Below are positions 32,779 to 41,500 of a DNA stretch of 64,000 nucleotides, one piece after another; position 1 is the stretch's first letter; every line of letters starts with the position of its first letter. Both the position numbers and the translations under genes were made by a program. The notes below the pieces were generated by a model. That model did not search any database and had not been told where the DNA came from. It saw only the letters and a program-made list of their open reading frames with translations. The stretch is from CAXMNX01 sp964194845 (GTDB lineage Bacteria > Pseudomonadota > Alphaproteobacteria > Rhodobacterales > Rhodobacteraceae): positions 7,539-71,538 of the forward strand of contig CAXMNX010000089.1 of the NCBI GenBank assembly GCA_964194845.1, given 5' to 3'.

Positions 32779-33936
32779 TCAGGCACGCCGCCGACGCCGC
32801 CCCTCGCGGCCACCCCGACCGCCGCCGGCGGTTGGCGTTTTGTTCAGTCGGATCCAGTTTGCGCCCGAGGGGTCCTGGTTCACCAGAAAATCGGCGGCAC
32901 GGATCGACAATGATTCTTCCGAAGCCACGCCGGTTTTTGGCGCCAGGCCCAGTAGCGGCGCAAGTTTGCGCCGGTCCAGATCGTCGGGCACAACGATACC
33001 CAATGCCATCAGCCGCGCCAGCCGTTCGCGCACCAGATCATCGCCGATCGCCATGCCGAACAGCGGCCCAAGCGCGCCCAGATCCACATCGTCGGGCGCT
33101 GTGATCCCCAGCGATTTCAACTCCTCCAGCCGGTCGGTGACGGCCTTGCGCGTCTTTGGCATCGCGACCGGGTTCATGATGGCGCTGGTCATGCCAGCAG
33201 CCGACGCCATGGCCAGGAAGGCGTTGTTGATGCCGTGGCGGTTTGGCAGTCCGAACGAGATATTCGACGCACCACACGTCGTGTTCACGCCCAGTTCAAG
33301 GCGAAGCCGTCGCACCAGCGAAAAGACCTGCAAGCCGGCGGTGGCCATGGCGCCGATGGGCATCACCAGCGGATCAACCACGATGTCATGCGCCGGAATG
33401 CCAAAATCAGCGGCGCGTTCCACGATCTTCTTGGCGACTTCAAACCGAACATCGGGGTCTTCGCTGATGCCGGTGTCGTCGTTCGAGATCGCAACGACGG
33501 GCACGTTGTATTTCTTGACCAGCGGCAGGACGATTTCCATCCGTTCTTCTTCGCCGGTGACGGAGTTCAAAAGCGGGCGACCTATCGCCGCTTTCAGACC
33601 TGCCTCCAGCGCGCCCGGCACCGAGCTGTCGATACAAAGCGGGGCATCCACCAGCCCTTGCACCAATTTTACCACACTGGTCATCAGCGGTGGCTCGGTC
33701 TCGTTGGGGTTGGGGTTCGAATTGTAGACAACGCCCGCGTTCACGTCCAGCACCTGCGCGCCGCAGGCCACCTGTTCCAGCGCATCCTTTTCGACGGTCG
33801 AAAAATCACCCGCTTCCAGTTCGGCGGCAAGTTTCTTGCGGCCCGTCGGGTTGATGCGCTCGCCGATCACGCAAAACGGCTCGTCGAAACCGATCACGAC
33901 GGTTTTGGACTTGGATTCGAGAACGGTGCGGGTCAT
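32779..33936 (-). CDS. Methyltetrahydrofolate:corrinoid methyltransferase (pterin-binding)
   Basis: A 385-residue pterin-binding TIM barrel of the AcsE/MtgA/MetH-domain type that moves methyl groups between a corrinoid and tetrahydrofolate. Recognisable parts are VIGERINPTGRKKLAAELEAG, AQVLDVNAGVVYNSNPNPNETE, PLCIDSSVPGALEAGLKA, LLNSVTGEEERM, VVAISNDDTGI, DPLVMPIGA and the Asn-containing TTCGASNISFGLPNR. Beyond the barrel there is an extension of about 120 residues, ending in a Gly/Arg-rich tail GGGRGGREGRRRRRA. It is third in a four-gene minus-strand operon. No corrinoid carrier or substrate methyltransferase is present in the window. Confidence 0.9.
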   Translation of the reverse strand: MTRTVLESKSKTVVIGFDEPFCVIGERINPTGRKKLAAELEAGDFSTVEKDALEQVACGAQVLDVNAGVVYNSNPNPNETEPPLMTSVVKLVQGLVDAPLCIDSSVPGALEAGLKAAIGRPLLNSVTGEEERMEIVLPLVKKYNVPVVAISNDDTGISEDPDVRFEVAKKIVERAADFGIPAHDIVVDPLVMPIGAMATAGLQVFSLVRRLRLELGVNTTCGASNISFGLPNRHGINNAFLAMASAAGMTSAIMNPVAMPKTRKAVTDRLEELKSLGITAPDDVDLGALGPLFGMAIGDDLVRERLARLMALGIVVPDDLDRRKLAPLLGLAPKTGVASEESLSIRAADFLVNQDPSGANWIRLNKTPTAGGGRGGREGRRRRRA

Positions 33937-33960
33937 TTTTAACTTTCTTGTGTGAGTGCG

Positions 33961-34890
33961 TTAAGCCGTTGCGGCCGCTGGCCTTGCCGACGCGCCGCCG
34001 CGCGATATTGCCCAGTTCGCGCAAGCCTTGATCCCGCCCAGCGGGAAGAAATGCACTCGGGCGACTGCGAAGTCCGGGTTCGCGGCCTTGTGCGCGGCAA
34101 GTGCGGAAACCACATCGTCCGGCTCGTACGGCAGGACCAGCTTGGTCACGTCCATTGCGCGCTTTTGCAGAACTTTCAAAGACGGACCGACGCCGCAGGC
34201 AATGGCAAACTTGATCAGCGTTTGCAGCTTGGCGGGGCCTGCGATGCCGATATGGATCGGCAGGTCGATGCCCGCCGCCTGTACATCCGCTGCCCATTTG
34301 ATGATCGGCCCGGCGTCGAAGGCAAACTGGGTGGCGATAGCCATTTCCGCATCGGTGCGTTCGTTAAAGTCGTTCTTCCACTTCAGCGCCGCCTCGACGT
34401 TCGCCGATCCACCCGAGGGGTCGATGTCACGGTTGCCTTCAGGGTGACCTGCGACGTGCAGGTGCGAGAAGCCTGCTTTGTCAAACAAGCCGGTATCCAG
34501 AAGCTGCATCGAGCTTTCGAAATCGCCCACGGGCGTCGTCACACCACCGGCCAACAGCAACGCCTGCTCAACGCCTGCCTCACCCTGATAGCGGGCGATC
34601 CAGTCGGCGAGCGTTGCAGTGTCCTTGATGATCCGGGCCGGGAAATGCGGCATCACCTGAAAGCCGTCCGCCGCGAGCCGCCTGGCGGTGACCACCATAT
34701 CCTCGATCGGCGTGCCTTCGATGTGGGCGATATAGACCCGCGTGCCTTCGGGCAGAAGCGCGCGGAAATCTTCGACCTTCTCGGCGGTGCGCGGCATGAC
34801 CTCGATCGAATAGTCGGCGAGATACGCTTCGACCTTGGGGTCGTGCGGTGCATCGACCTGCGCCTTCCGCTTGAATTGCAACAACGCCAT
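33961..34890 (-). CDS. Methylenetetrahydrofolate reductase family protein
   Basis: A 309-residue barrel of the MTHFR superfamily, distinct from the canonical metF at 13878. Conserved elements are SIEVMPRTAEKVEDFRALLP, VVTARRLAADGFQVMPHFPAR, EQALLLAGGVTTPVGDFESS, LHVAGHPEGNRDID and IATQFAFDAGPIIKWA. It probably oxidises methyl-THF arising from corrinoid-dependent demethylation, feeding C1 units to formate or CO2. The start at 34890 follows AAGGAAT; the longer 34926 start is unlikely. It is second in the operon, 24 bases upstream of the methyltransferase. Confidence 0.88.
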   Translation of the reverse strand: MALLQFKRKAQVDAPHDPKVEAYLADYSIEVMPRTAEKVEDFRALLPEGTRVYIAHIEGTPIEDMVVTARRLAADGFQVMPHFPARIIKDTATLADWIARYQGEAGVEQALLLAGGVTTPVGDFESSMQLLDTGLFDKAGFSHLHVAGHPEGNRDIDPSGGSANVEAALKWKNDFNERTDAEMAIATQFAFDAGPIIKWAADVQAAGIDLPIHIGIAGPAKLQTLIKFAIACGVGPSLKVLQKRAMDVTKLVLPYEPDDVVSALAAHKAANPDFAVARVHFFPLGGIKACANWAISRGGASARPAAATA

Positions 34891-34916
34891 CAGCGCATTC
34901 CTTATGTCGCGGGGCC

Positions 34917-35213
34917 TCAGGCCCATCCGTCGTTGGCGATCAGGGCCTTCACGCGGTCCTGATCGTAATCTTGGTCAATCCGCGCGGCCTCAGATGCCGC
35001 GACCTCGGCGGGATCACCTGCCACTTCGTATGGCGCGGCTTTCCGCCATTCCGAGAGATAAGCATCGCCTTCTTTCGCGCCCACCTTCATCGCGGCCCGG
35101 TCAATCGCCTGCTCGAAGCGTTCGGGCAACTGCGCTTTCGAACCACCGCGGCCCTTGCCCACAATGACTTGCGCGGGGATGTCGCGCCAATAGACGATGG
35201 TAACTCCAGGCAC
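34917..35213 (-). CDS. 'Virulence factor' domain (PF13769-like) small protein
   Basis: A 98-residue protein beginning MPGVTIVYWRDIPAQVIVGKGRGGSK, with a helical C-terminal half (ERFEQAIDRAAMKVGAKEGDAYLSEWRKA). It matches a short family named Virulence factor in databases, but its regular position beside MTHFR-like and corrinoid methyltransferase genes argues for a metabolic role. It is the first gene of the minus-strand operon, 26 bases before the MTHFR-like start. The 218 bases upstream, shared with the divergent ppx/gppA, would hold the operon promoter. Confidence 0.82.
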   Translation of the reverse strand: MPGVTIVYWRDIPAQVIVGKGRGGSKAQLPERFEQAIDRAAMKVGAKEGDAYLSEWRKAAPYEVAGDPAEVAASEAARIDQDYDQDRVKALIANDGWA

Positions 35214-35431
35214 AGGTTTTAACTCCTCGTTTCGCCCCTCCTACGCCCGGGCGCGCCGAAAACGACGCCGGATTTCGACATCTTTGGTAACACTCGCGAC
35301 GCGCGCACATTATTTGCCTGCGCCCGCGGGCGACAGGGCCGCAAGATGAAAACTTCTCAGCATGATCGTGAGGCTTGCGCGATGACCCAGCCCGGCCTTA
35401 GGGTGAGGCCAACCAGAGATCGGAGGGCGAT

Positions 35432-36547
35432 ATGGCGCCCAGGCGTCCGCCGGGCGCTGACCGGTTCCCCAAAGCGGTTGAACCCATCGTGCCCGGACAG
35501 GCTGATCCAGCCGAGCTTTATGCTGCGCTGGATCTTGGCACAAACTCGTGCCGGATGCTGATTGCCCAGCCAAAGGGCAATCAGTTTCATGTCGTCGACA
35601 GCTTTTCCAAATCGGTGCAGCTGGGGCTGGGCCTGGAACGCACGGGCAAGCTTAGCCGTGGTTCAATGGCTCGCACCATTCAGGCATTGAAAATCTGCAA
35701 AAAGAAGCTGAAAAAACACAACGTGCAGCACATGCGCCTGGTCGCGACCGAGGCGTGTCGCCGGGCGAAAAACGGCACCGAATTTCTGAAAGCTGTAAAG
35801 CGCGAGGCAGACCTTACGCTGCACATCATCGAGCCCGAGGAAGAGGCGCGTCTGGCGGTTATTTCCTGCGCGCCGCTGGTGTCCACAAAAACCGAGCAAC
35901 TTCTGGTCGTCGATATTGGCGGTGGGTCGACCGAGCTGGTTTGGATCGACATCAGCCGGGTGCCAAAAGTTGAACGCCCTCGCGCGATCATGCGGCTTCA
36001 TGCGGGGTTTGTGCAGGACAAGGAAACGCCGTTTCCCACCGCGCGCGTGGTTGACTGGATTTCAGTGCCACTTGGCGTTGCGACGCTTCGCGATCAATTT
36101 AACGACGTTCAGGACGACGCCGCGCGGTTCGCCCTGATGAGCTGGTTTTTCGAGGAAAACCTTTCGAATTTTTCGCCATATGCGGCAGAACAGGCCCGCG
36201 AAGGGTTTCAGATCATCGGCACATCGGGAACAGTCACAACCGTGGCCGCCAGTCATCTGGGGCTGCGGCGGTATGACCGCAACAAAGTGGACGGATTGCG
36301 CATGACGTCTGATCAGATCGACACGGTGATCCGCAATTATCTGGAACTTGGCCCCGATGGGCGGCGCAACGATCCCAGGATCGGCCGCGACCGGCACGCG
36401 CTGATCATGTCGGGTGCAGCTATATTGCAGGCGCTCCTCAGGGTCTGGCCGACGGACCGCCTGTCAGTCGCGGATCGCGGCCTGCGCGAGGGATTGCTCT
36501 ATTCGCAGATGTCGGCAGACGGTGTGCTGGATGACGGTCCGTATTGA
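35432..36547 (+). CDS. Ppx/GppA-family phosphatase
   Basis: An actin-fold exopolyphosphatase/guanosine pentaphosphatase, 371 residues. Phosphate-1 motif AALDLGTNSCRMLIAQ, then ATEACRRAKNGTEFL, IEPEEEARLAV, phosphate-2 LVVDIGGGSTELVW, and GTSGTVTTVAASHL. It lacks the C-terminal HD domain of long Ppx proteins, as is common in alphaproteobacteria. The ATG follows GGAGGGCG. It would act on polyphosphate or pppGpp in the cytosol; the choice between the two cannot be made from sequence. It is often near rlmE in this order, but here rlmE is 19 kb away. Confidence 0.92.
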   Translation: MAPRRPPGADRFPKAVEPIVPGQADPAELYAALDLGTNSCRMLIAQPKGNQFHVVDSFSKSVQLGLGLERTGKLSRGSMARTIQALKICKKKLKKHNVQHMRLVATEACRRAKNGTEFLKAVKREADLTLHIIEPEEEARLAVISCAPLVSTKTEQLLVVDIGGGSTELVWIDISRVPKVERPRAIMRLHAGFVQDKETPFPTARVVDWISVPLGVATLRDQFNDVQDDAARFALMSWFFEENLSNFSPYAAEQAREGFQIIGTSGTVTTVAASHLGLRRYDRNKVDGLRMTSDQIDTVIRNYLELGPDGRRNDPRIGRDRHALIMSGAAILQALLRVWPTDRLSVADRGLREGLLYSQMSADGVLDDGPY

Positions 36548-36631
36548 GCTGACATCGCCCGGATATCGCGCCTAATCGGAGCGATTGGATCGTTTTGATT
36601 GCGGGGCAAGGGCGGCACGCTTTGCCGGTTG

Positions 36632-36841
36632 TTAACTCGCACTCCGATTGTGTGTCCGTGCATAGAGAGTGGCGATCATACGGCTTGCGGTTTTTTCGAA
36701 CAGACATGGTATCAAGGCGTGAACCAGTGCGGCAAATGCCGCCCCGAAAAGCTTTAGCGAAAAGCCGAACGCAAACCGCGCGTGCTCGCCGTAGGTTTCG
36801 TCAACGCTTGCCGGGTGATCGTTGAAAATACGTGCAATCAT
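36632..36841 (-). CDS. DUF6356 family protein
   Basis: A 69-residue protein: MIARIFNDHPASVDETYGEHARFAFGF followed by a hydrophobic stretch FGAAFAALVHALIPCLF and a basic C-terminus. This matches DUF6356, a small membrane-associated family with the signature HPAsVxETYxEH. GGAGG stands 5-6 bases before the ATG at 36841, so the longer frame to 36868 is rejected. Function unknown. Confidence 0.82.
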   Translation of the reverse strand: MIARIFNDHPASVDETYGEHARFAFGFSLKLFGAAFAALVHALIPCLFEKTASRMIATLYARTHNRSAS

Positions 36842-36951
36842 GTCTGCCTCCAGTTTTGATCTCTGCATATTGATAGATGTTTCCCGTTAATGCTTCCCAA
36901 AATCGCGGCTTTCTGGCAGTATGACGATATGAATTTCCCAAGAATTAACAG

Positions 36952-37413
36952 ATGTCCGAAAATATCGACCACATAGATCGCCGTATCCTCGACGCTTTGC
37001 AGCGCGATGCGAGCCTTAGCCTTGACGCAATGGGCGAAAAAGTCGGGCTTAGCCGCAATGCCACCTGGCGGCGGCTGCGGGTGTTGGAAGCGGCGGGTGT
37101 TATCCGGGGCAGGGTGGCCATTCTGGACGCCGACAAGCTGGACTTGAGGCTGTCGGTATTCATCCAAATCCGCACCAGTCGTCACGATCCGGACTGGCTT
37201 GGCGGTTTTGCCAAAGCCACACGCGACATGCCCGAGATACTGGCGGCCTATCGCATGTCCGGCGACCTTGACTATCTGGTCCATGCGCGGGTTGCTGATA
37301 TGGCGGCCTATGATGCGTTTTATCAGCGTCTGATCCGCAGGGTCGAGATGTCGGATGTCTCGGCCTCGTTCGTTATGGAAGTGTTGAAAGAAACCACTGC
37401 CCTGCCGCTTTAA
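36952..37413 (+). CDS. Lrp/AsnC family transcriptional regulator
   Basis: A 153-residue Lrp-type regulator. The helix-turn-helix covers IDRRILDALQRDASLSLDAMGEKVGLSRNATWRRLRVLEAAG; the RAM domain follows, with YRMSGDLDYLVHARVADMAAYDAFYQ. It is transcribed 15 bases ahead of an SMR transporter gene, so it may sense an amino acid or amine and control that pump. Confidence 0.92.
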   Translation: MSENIDHIDRRILDALQRDASLSLDAMGEKVGLSRNATWRRLRVLEAAGVIRGRVAILDADKLDLRLSVFIQIRTSRHDPDWLGGFAKATRDMPEILAAYRMSGDLDYLVHARVADMAAYDAFYQRLIRRVEMSDVSASFVMEVLKETTALPL

Positions 37414-37428
37414 TTTCAGGAACCGCTC

Positions 37429-37767
37429 ATGCCAGCGCATTACATATATCTGATCGTCGCCGTTCTGGCCGAAACCATCGGCACGACGGCTTTGCAGGCC
37501 AGCCATCAGTTTACCCGTTTGGGTCCGTCGATCGTTGTGGTGATTGCCTACGCGGCCGCTATTTACCTGCTTTCGCTGACGCTGACCATCATGCCGGTGG
37601 GGCTTGTCTATGCGATCTGGTCCGGCCTTGGCATTGCCCTCATTGCGCTTATCGGGCTGGTGGTGTTTGGCCAGCGGCTTGATTTGCCAGCAATATTGGG
37701 GTTGGGGATGATTGTCGGCGGCATTCTTGTGATCCACCTTTTCTCAGGCTCGACCACGCATAGTTAG
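37429..37767 (+). CDS. SMR-family small multidrug/guanidinium exporter
   Basis: A 112-residue, four-helix inner-membrane proton antiporter of the EmrE/SugE type. The essential membrane-embedded acid is Glu15 in VAVLAETIGTTALQAS. Helix 3 carries PVGLVYAIWSGLGIALIALIG, with the Trp and Gly pattern of the family, and helix 4 holds ILGLGMIVGGILVIHLF. It works as an antiparallel dimer. The substrate cannot be set by sequence; the association with an Lrp regulator is unusual for a drug pump. AGGAA lies before the ATG. Confidence 0.92.
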   Translation: MPAHYIYLIVAVLAETIGTTALQASHQFTRLGPSIVVVIAYAAAIYLLSLTLTIMPVGLVYAIWSGLGIALIALIGLVVFGQRLDLPAILGLGMIVGGILVIHLFSGSTTHS

Positions 37768-37771
37768 GCGG

Positions 37772-38500
37772 TCAGCGCCGCACCTTTGGCACAGTTGTCC
37801 GCACCCAGCGGTATTGGGCATCTGGATGCGGCGGATGACCGTCGGTGCGTTGCCAGAAACCGGCAGCACCGCGCCTTAGCCATATCGGAATCGTGAGGAT
37901 CAGACCGGCGGCAAAGCCGCCCGCGTGCGCCCAATATGCGACGCCGCCCAAGTTGGCCGGTGTCAACGAACCCAGGACGATCTGAATACCGAACCATGCC
38001 CCCAGCACGATATACGCAGGAACCGGGATGACCCGGATAAAGACGATCAGGATGATCAGAATATCGACCCGCGCCTTGGGATAAAGCAGTAAATACCCAC
38101 CCATAACGCCGGCGATCGCGCCCGATGCACCAACCATCGGCACCGTGCTTGCCGGATCCGCCGCAAATTGTGCGCCCGCCGCTGCAAGCCCGCCCGCCAG
38201 ATAGAATATCAGAAAACCGATATGGCCAAAGGCATCTTCCATGTTGTCGCCAAAGACCCAGAGGAAAAGCATATTGCCGCCCAGATGCATCAGCCCGCCG
38301 TGCAGGAACATCGAGGTGACGAATGCCTCGGGCCGGGCTGCCGCCGGAACCAAACCCCAATCGAAAAAGAAATGCGCCAGCGCACGTTCATTGGCGAACA
38401 GGCTCCAATAGCCAAGGAAGACCGCGACGTTAATCGCGATCAGGGCCCATGTGATGTAAGGCGTTCGGCGGGACGGGTTGTGATCGCGGATCGGAAACAT
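37772..38500 (-). CDS. Rhomboid-family intramembrane serine protease
   Basis: A 242-residue rhomboid with six to seven helices. The catalytic Ser is in the GASG motif (VGASGAIAGVMGGYLLLYP) and the His in WAHAGGFAAGL; the loop before helix 2 has the FLHGGLMHLGGNMLFLWVFGDN pattern with its conserved His-Asn. It cleaves unknown membrane proteins within the bilayer. The start at 38500 gives MFPIRDHNPSRRTPYITWALI, the usual N-terminus. It follows putA by 31 bases on the same strand and may be co-transcribed. Confidence 0.92.
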   Translation of the reverse strand: MFPIRDHNPSRRTPYITWALIAINVAVFLGYWSLFANERALAHFFFDWGLVPAAARPEAFVTSMFLHGGLMHLGGNMLFLWVFGDNMEDAFGHIGFLIFYLAGGLAAAGAQFAADPASTVPMVGASGAIAGVMGGYLLLYPKARVDILIILIVFIRVIPVPAYIVLGAWFGIQIVLGSLTPANLGGVAYWAHAGGFAAGLILTIPIWLRRGAAGFWQRTDGHPPHPDAQYRWVRTTVPKVRR

Positions 38501-38531
38501 TGGTCCAACGGACCTTGTCCGCAGGTCGGCG

Positions 38532-41500
38532 TCAAGCGATTGCAGCTTCAGCAAGCAGGGCGGCGTTTCCGCCTGATGCGGTTGTATCAACACAGAGGTG
38601 GCGCTCGTGAACCACGTCCAGAATGCGGGGGGCGTCGGTGATCAGCGGCAGAATTGCGCCGTCGCGTGCGGCCAGCGCCCTGGAATACGCGCGCGCCCGG
38701 TCGTCGTCGCCCCACCAGATCGCGCCGGATATGTCCTTAGCTGCGGTCACTTCCGCAGGTGAAAGCCCGTCAGCGCTGGTGCCCTGGCCGCCAATTTCCT
38801 CAAGCGCCGCAATCTGGCGTTCGATCAGCTCGCTCCCGGGGCCAAGACACAGATACGGGGCCCGCGCGACAAGGCTCAGCCGGTTGGTCTCGCCGGTTGG
38901 TCCGGGCATATCGCGCACAGCCGCCGCCATTGGATTGCCGCCCTTGCGGAACCTCCAGGGATAAAGCGGGCCGCCAGCTTTGGGCCCGGTGCCCGACAGA
39001 CCCTCGCCGCCGAAGGGCTGACAGCCGACCACCGCGCCGATCTGGTTTCGGTTCACGTAGATGTTGCCGACGTCGATCTGCTCGACAACCTCCTGAACGC
39101 GGCTGTCGATCCGCGTGTGCAGGCCAAACGTCAGGCCATAGCCTGTACGATTGATATCGGCGATTATGCTTTCAAGCTCTTCTGCCGCAAAGGTCGCCAT
39201 ATGCAGCACCGGCCCGAATATTTCGCGCTCCACCGCGCGGATCGAGGGAACTTCGATCAGGGTTGGCGGGCAGAAATGCCCCGTCTCGGGTGCTTTGGTC
39301 TGACGGGAAATATTGCTATTTTTCAGGTTGTTGGCGATTGATCCGTGCGCTTGGGCGTCGATCAATGGGCCGACATCGGTCGAAAGCTGCCACGGATTGC
39401 CGACTGTCAGTTCCTCCATCGCGCCGACCAGCATTTCGCGGAACGCATCCGCGATATCTTCCTGAACATATAGGCATCTGAGCGCGCTGCATCTTTGTCC
39501 TGCCGACTGAAACGCCGAGGCAACAACGTCGCGAACCGCCTGTTCCAGAAGCGCGGTTGAATCGATGATCATCGCGTTGATGCCGCCGGTTTCGGCAACT
39601 AGCGGCGCGCCGGGTGCCAGATGCTCGGCCATCGCGGACCGGATGACTTTTGCGGTTTCGGTCGAGCCGGTGAAGGCCACGGCGTTGATGCGCGGGTCGG
39701 ATGTCAAAGCCCGGCCAACAGTCGCACCGTCGCCGGTCAGAAACTGCAATACGTCGCGAGGGACTCCGGCGTCGTGAAGCAGCCTGACCGCCAAATGCGC
39801 GATCAGCGGCGTTTGTTCAGCCGGTTTGGCCAGCACACCGCAACCGGCGCTTAGCGCCCCGGCAATCTGCCCGGTGAAGATCGCCAGCGGAAAATTCCAC
39901 GGCGAAATGCAGGTCACGACGCCCACCGGTTCGCCGCTTAACCCGACGGCCAGATGCGCATAATACCGCAGGAAATCGACGGCCTCGCGCAGTTCGCCCA
40001 CTGCATCAAGCAATGTCTTTCCGGCCTCGCGCGCGAGAACGGAAAAAACCTCGCCCGAGTTGGCTTCGTAAAGATCAGCGGCGCGGGACAATATGGCGGC
40101 CCGATCGCCGGCACTTGCATCCCACATCCGTGACGCGGCGAGTGCCGCCTCGACCGTTTCGGCATCGGCGATTGTGGTTTTGCCAACGATATCAGACGGG
40201 TCGGCGGGGTTGAAATTGTCGAGCGTATCGCCGAATGGCGCGTCACTGGCGATCAACGGCTTGCATGTCCACAGATGCGTCCGAAATGGTTCGCGCGCGG
40301 CGTCAATTTTGGCGAGCGTTGCACCGTCGGTCAAATCCCACCCGGATGAATTCGGGCGTTCGGGCAGAAATATCTCCCGCCCCGATGGGATCGCGCGGGC
40401 CGCGCCCAGGGCGTTGAACGGATCCGCCACCACGTCTTCGGGCGGAATTGCCTTGTCCACCACCTGGTTCACGAAGCTTGAATTTGCGCCGTTTTCCAGC
40501 AATCGCCGCACCAGATAGGCAAGCAGGTCGCGGTGCGCGCCGACGGGTGCGTATATCCGGCAGCGCGTCCCGTGACGCGCGCGCACGATCTCGTGCAGTT
40601 GTTCGCCCATTCCATGAAGTCGTTGAAACTCAAAGGCTTGAACACCGTCGCTCATCTGCACAATCGCCGCTACTGTGTGTGCGTTGTGCGTCGCGAACTG
40701 CGGATAGATGCGGTCGGTCATGGCAAATAGTTGGCGCGCGCAGGCCAGATACGAAACGTCCGTTGCCGCCTTGCTGGTGAAAACCGGAAACCTGTCAAGC
40801 CCGTCAACCTGCGCGCGTTTGATCTCGGTATCCCAGTATGCGCCCTTTACCAGGCGCACCATAATCCGGCGATCAAGTCGCTGGGCCGTCGCATAGACAT
40901 GATCAATGACCGGGGCGGCGCGAGGGCCGAAGGCCTGGATCACGATGCCAAACCCGTCCCATCCGGCCAATTCGGCGTCAGCGAGTATCGCGTCGATCAC
41001 ATCCAGCGAAATCTCTAACCGGTCCGCTTCCTCGGCGTCGATATTCAGGCCGATGTTCAGCGATGCCGCCAGTCGCGACAGCTCGCGCAATCGCGGCACA
41101 AGTTCGTCCATGACCCGATTCCGCTGTGCAACTTCATAGCGCGGGTGAAGGGCGGATAGTTTGACCGACACACCGGGTCTTTCCGCAACGCTGACGCCGG
41201 TTTTCGACGACCCGGCGGTGCGGATTGCGTCGCCGTAAGACCGGAAATAACGCGCGGCATCGCCCGCGGTCATCGCCGCTTCGCCCAGCATATCGAACGA
41301 ATAGGTGTAACCCCTGGCCTCCATCGCGGTCCCGCGCGCCATCGCGTCGGCCATCGTCTCGCCCAGCACGAACTGCTGGCCCATCTCGCGCATCGCCTGC
41401 TTGGCGGCGGCGCGGATCATCGGTTCGCCGACCCGCTTTATCGCACCCCGCAGCGCGCCCGCGACGCCCGGACCCGTCTCATCCAACACGCGCCCCGTCA

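Noticed and set aside
32396..33727. A 443-codon plus-strand frame across the corrinoid methyltransferase
   Set aside because: Ser/Arg-rich shadow of the minus-strand enzyme; it also crosses the 75-residue gene with its strong ribosome binding site.
34917..35213. A pathogenicity determinant
   Set aside because: Only the family name suggests virulence; the operon is metabolic.
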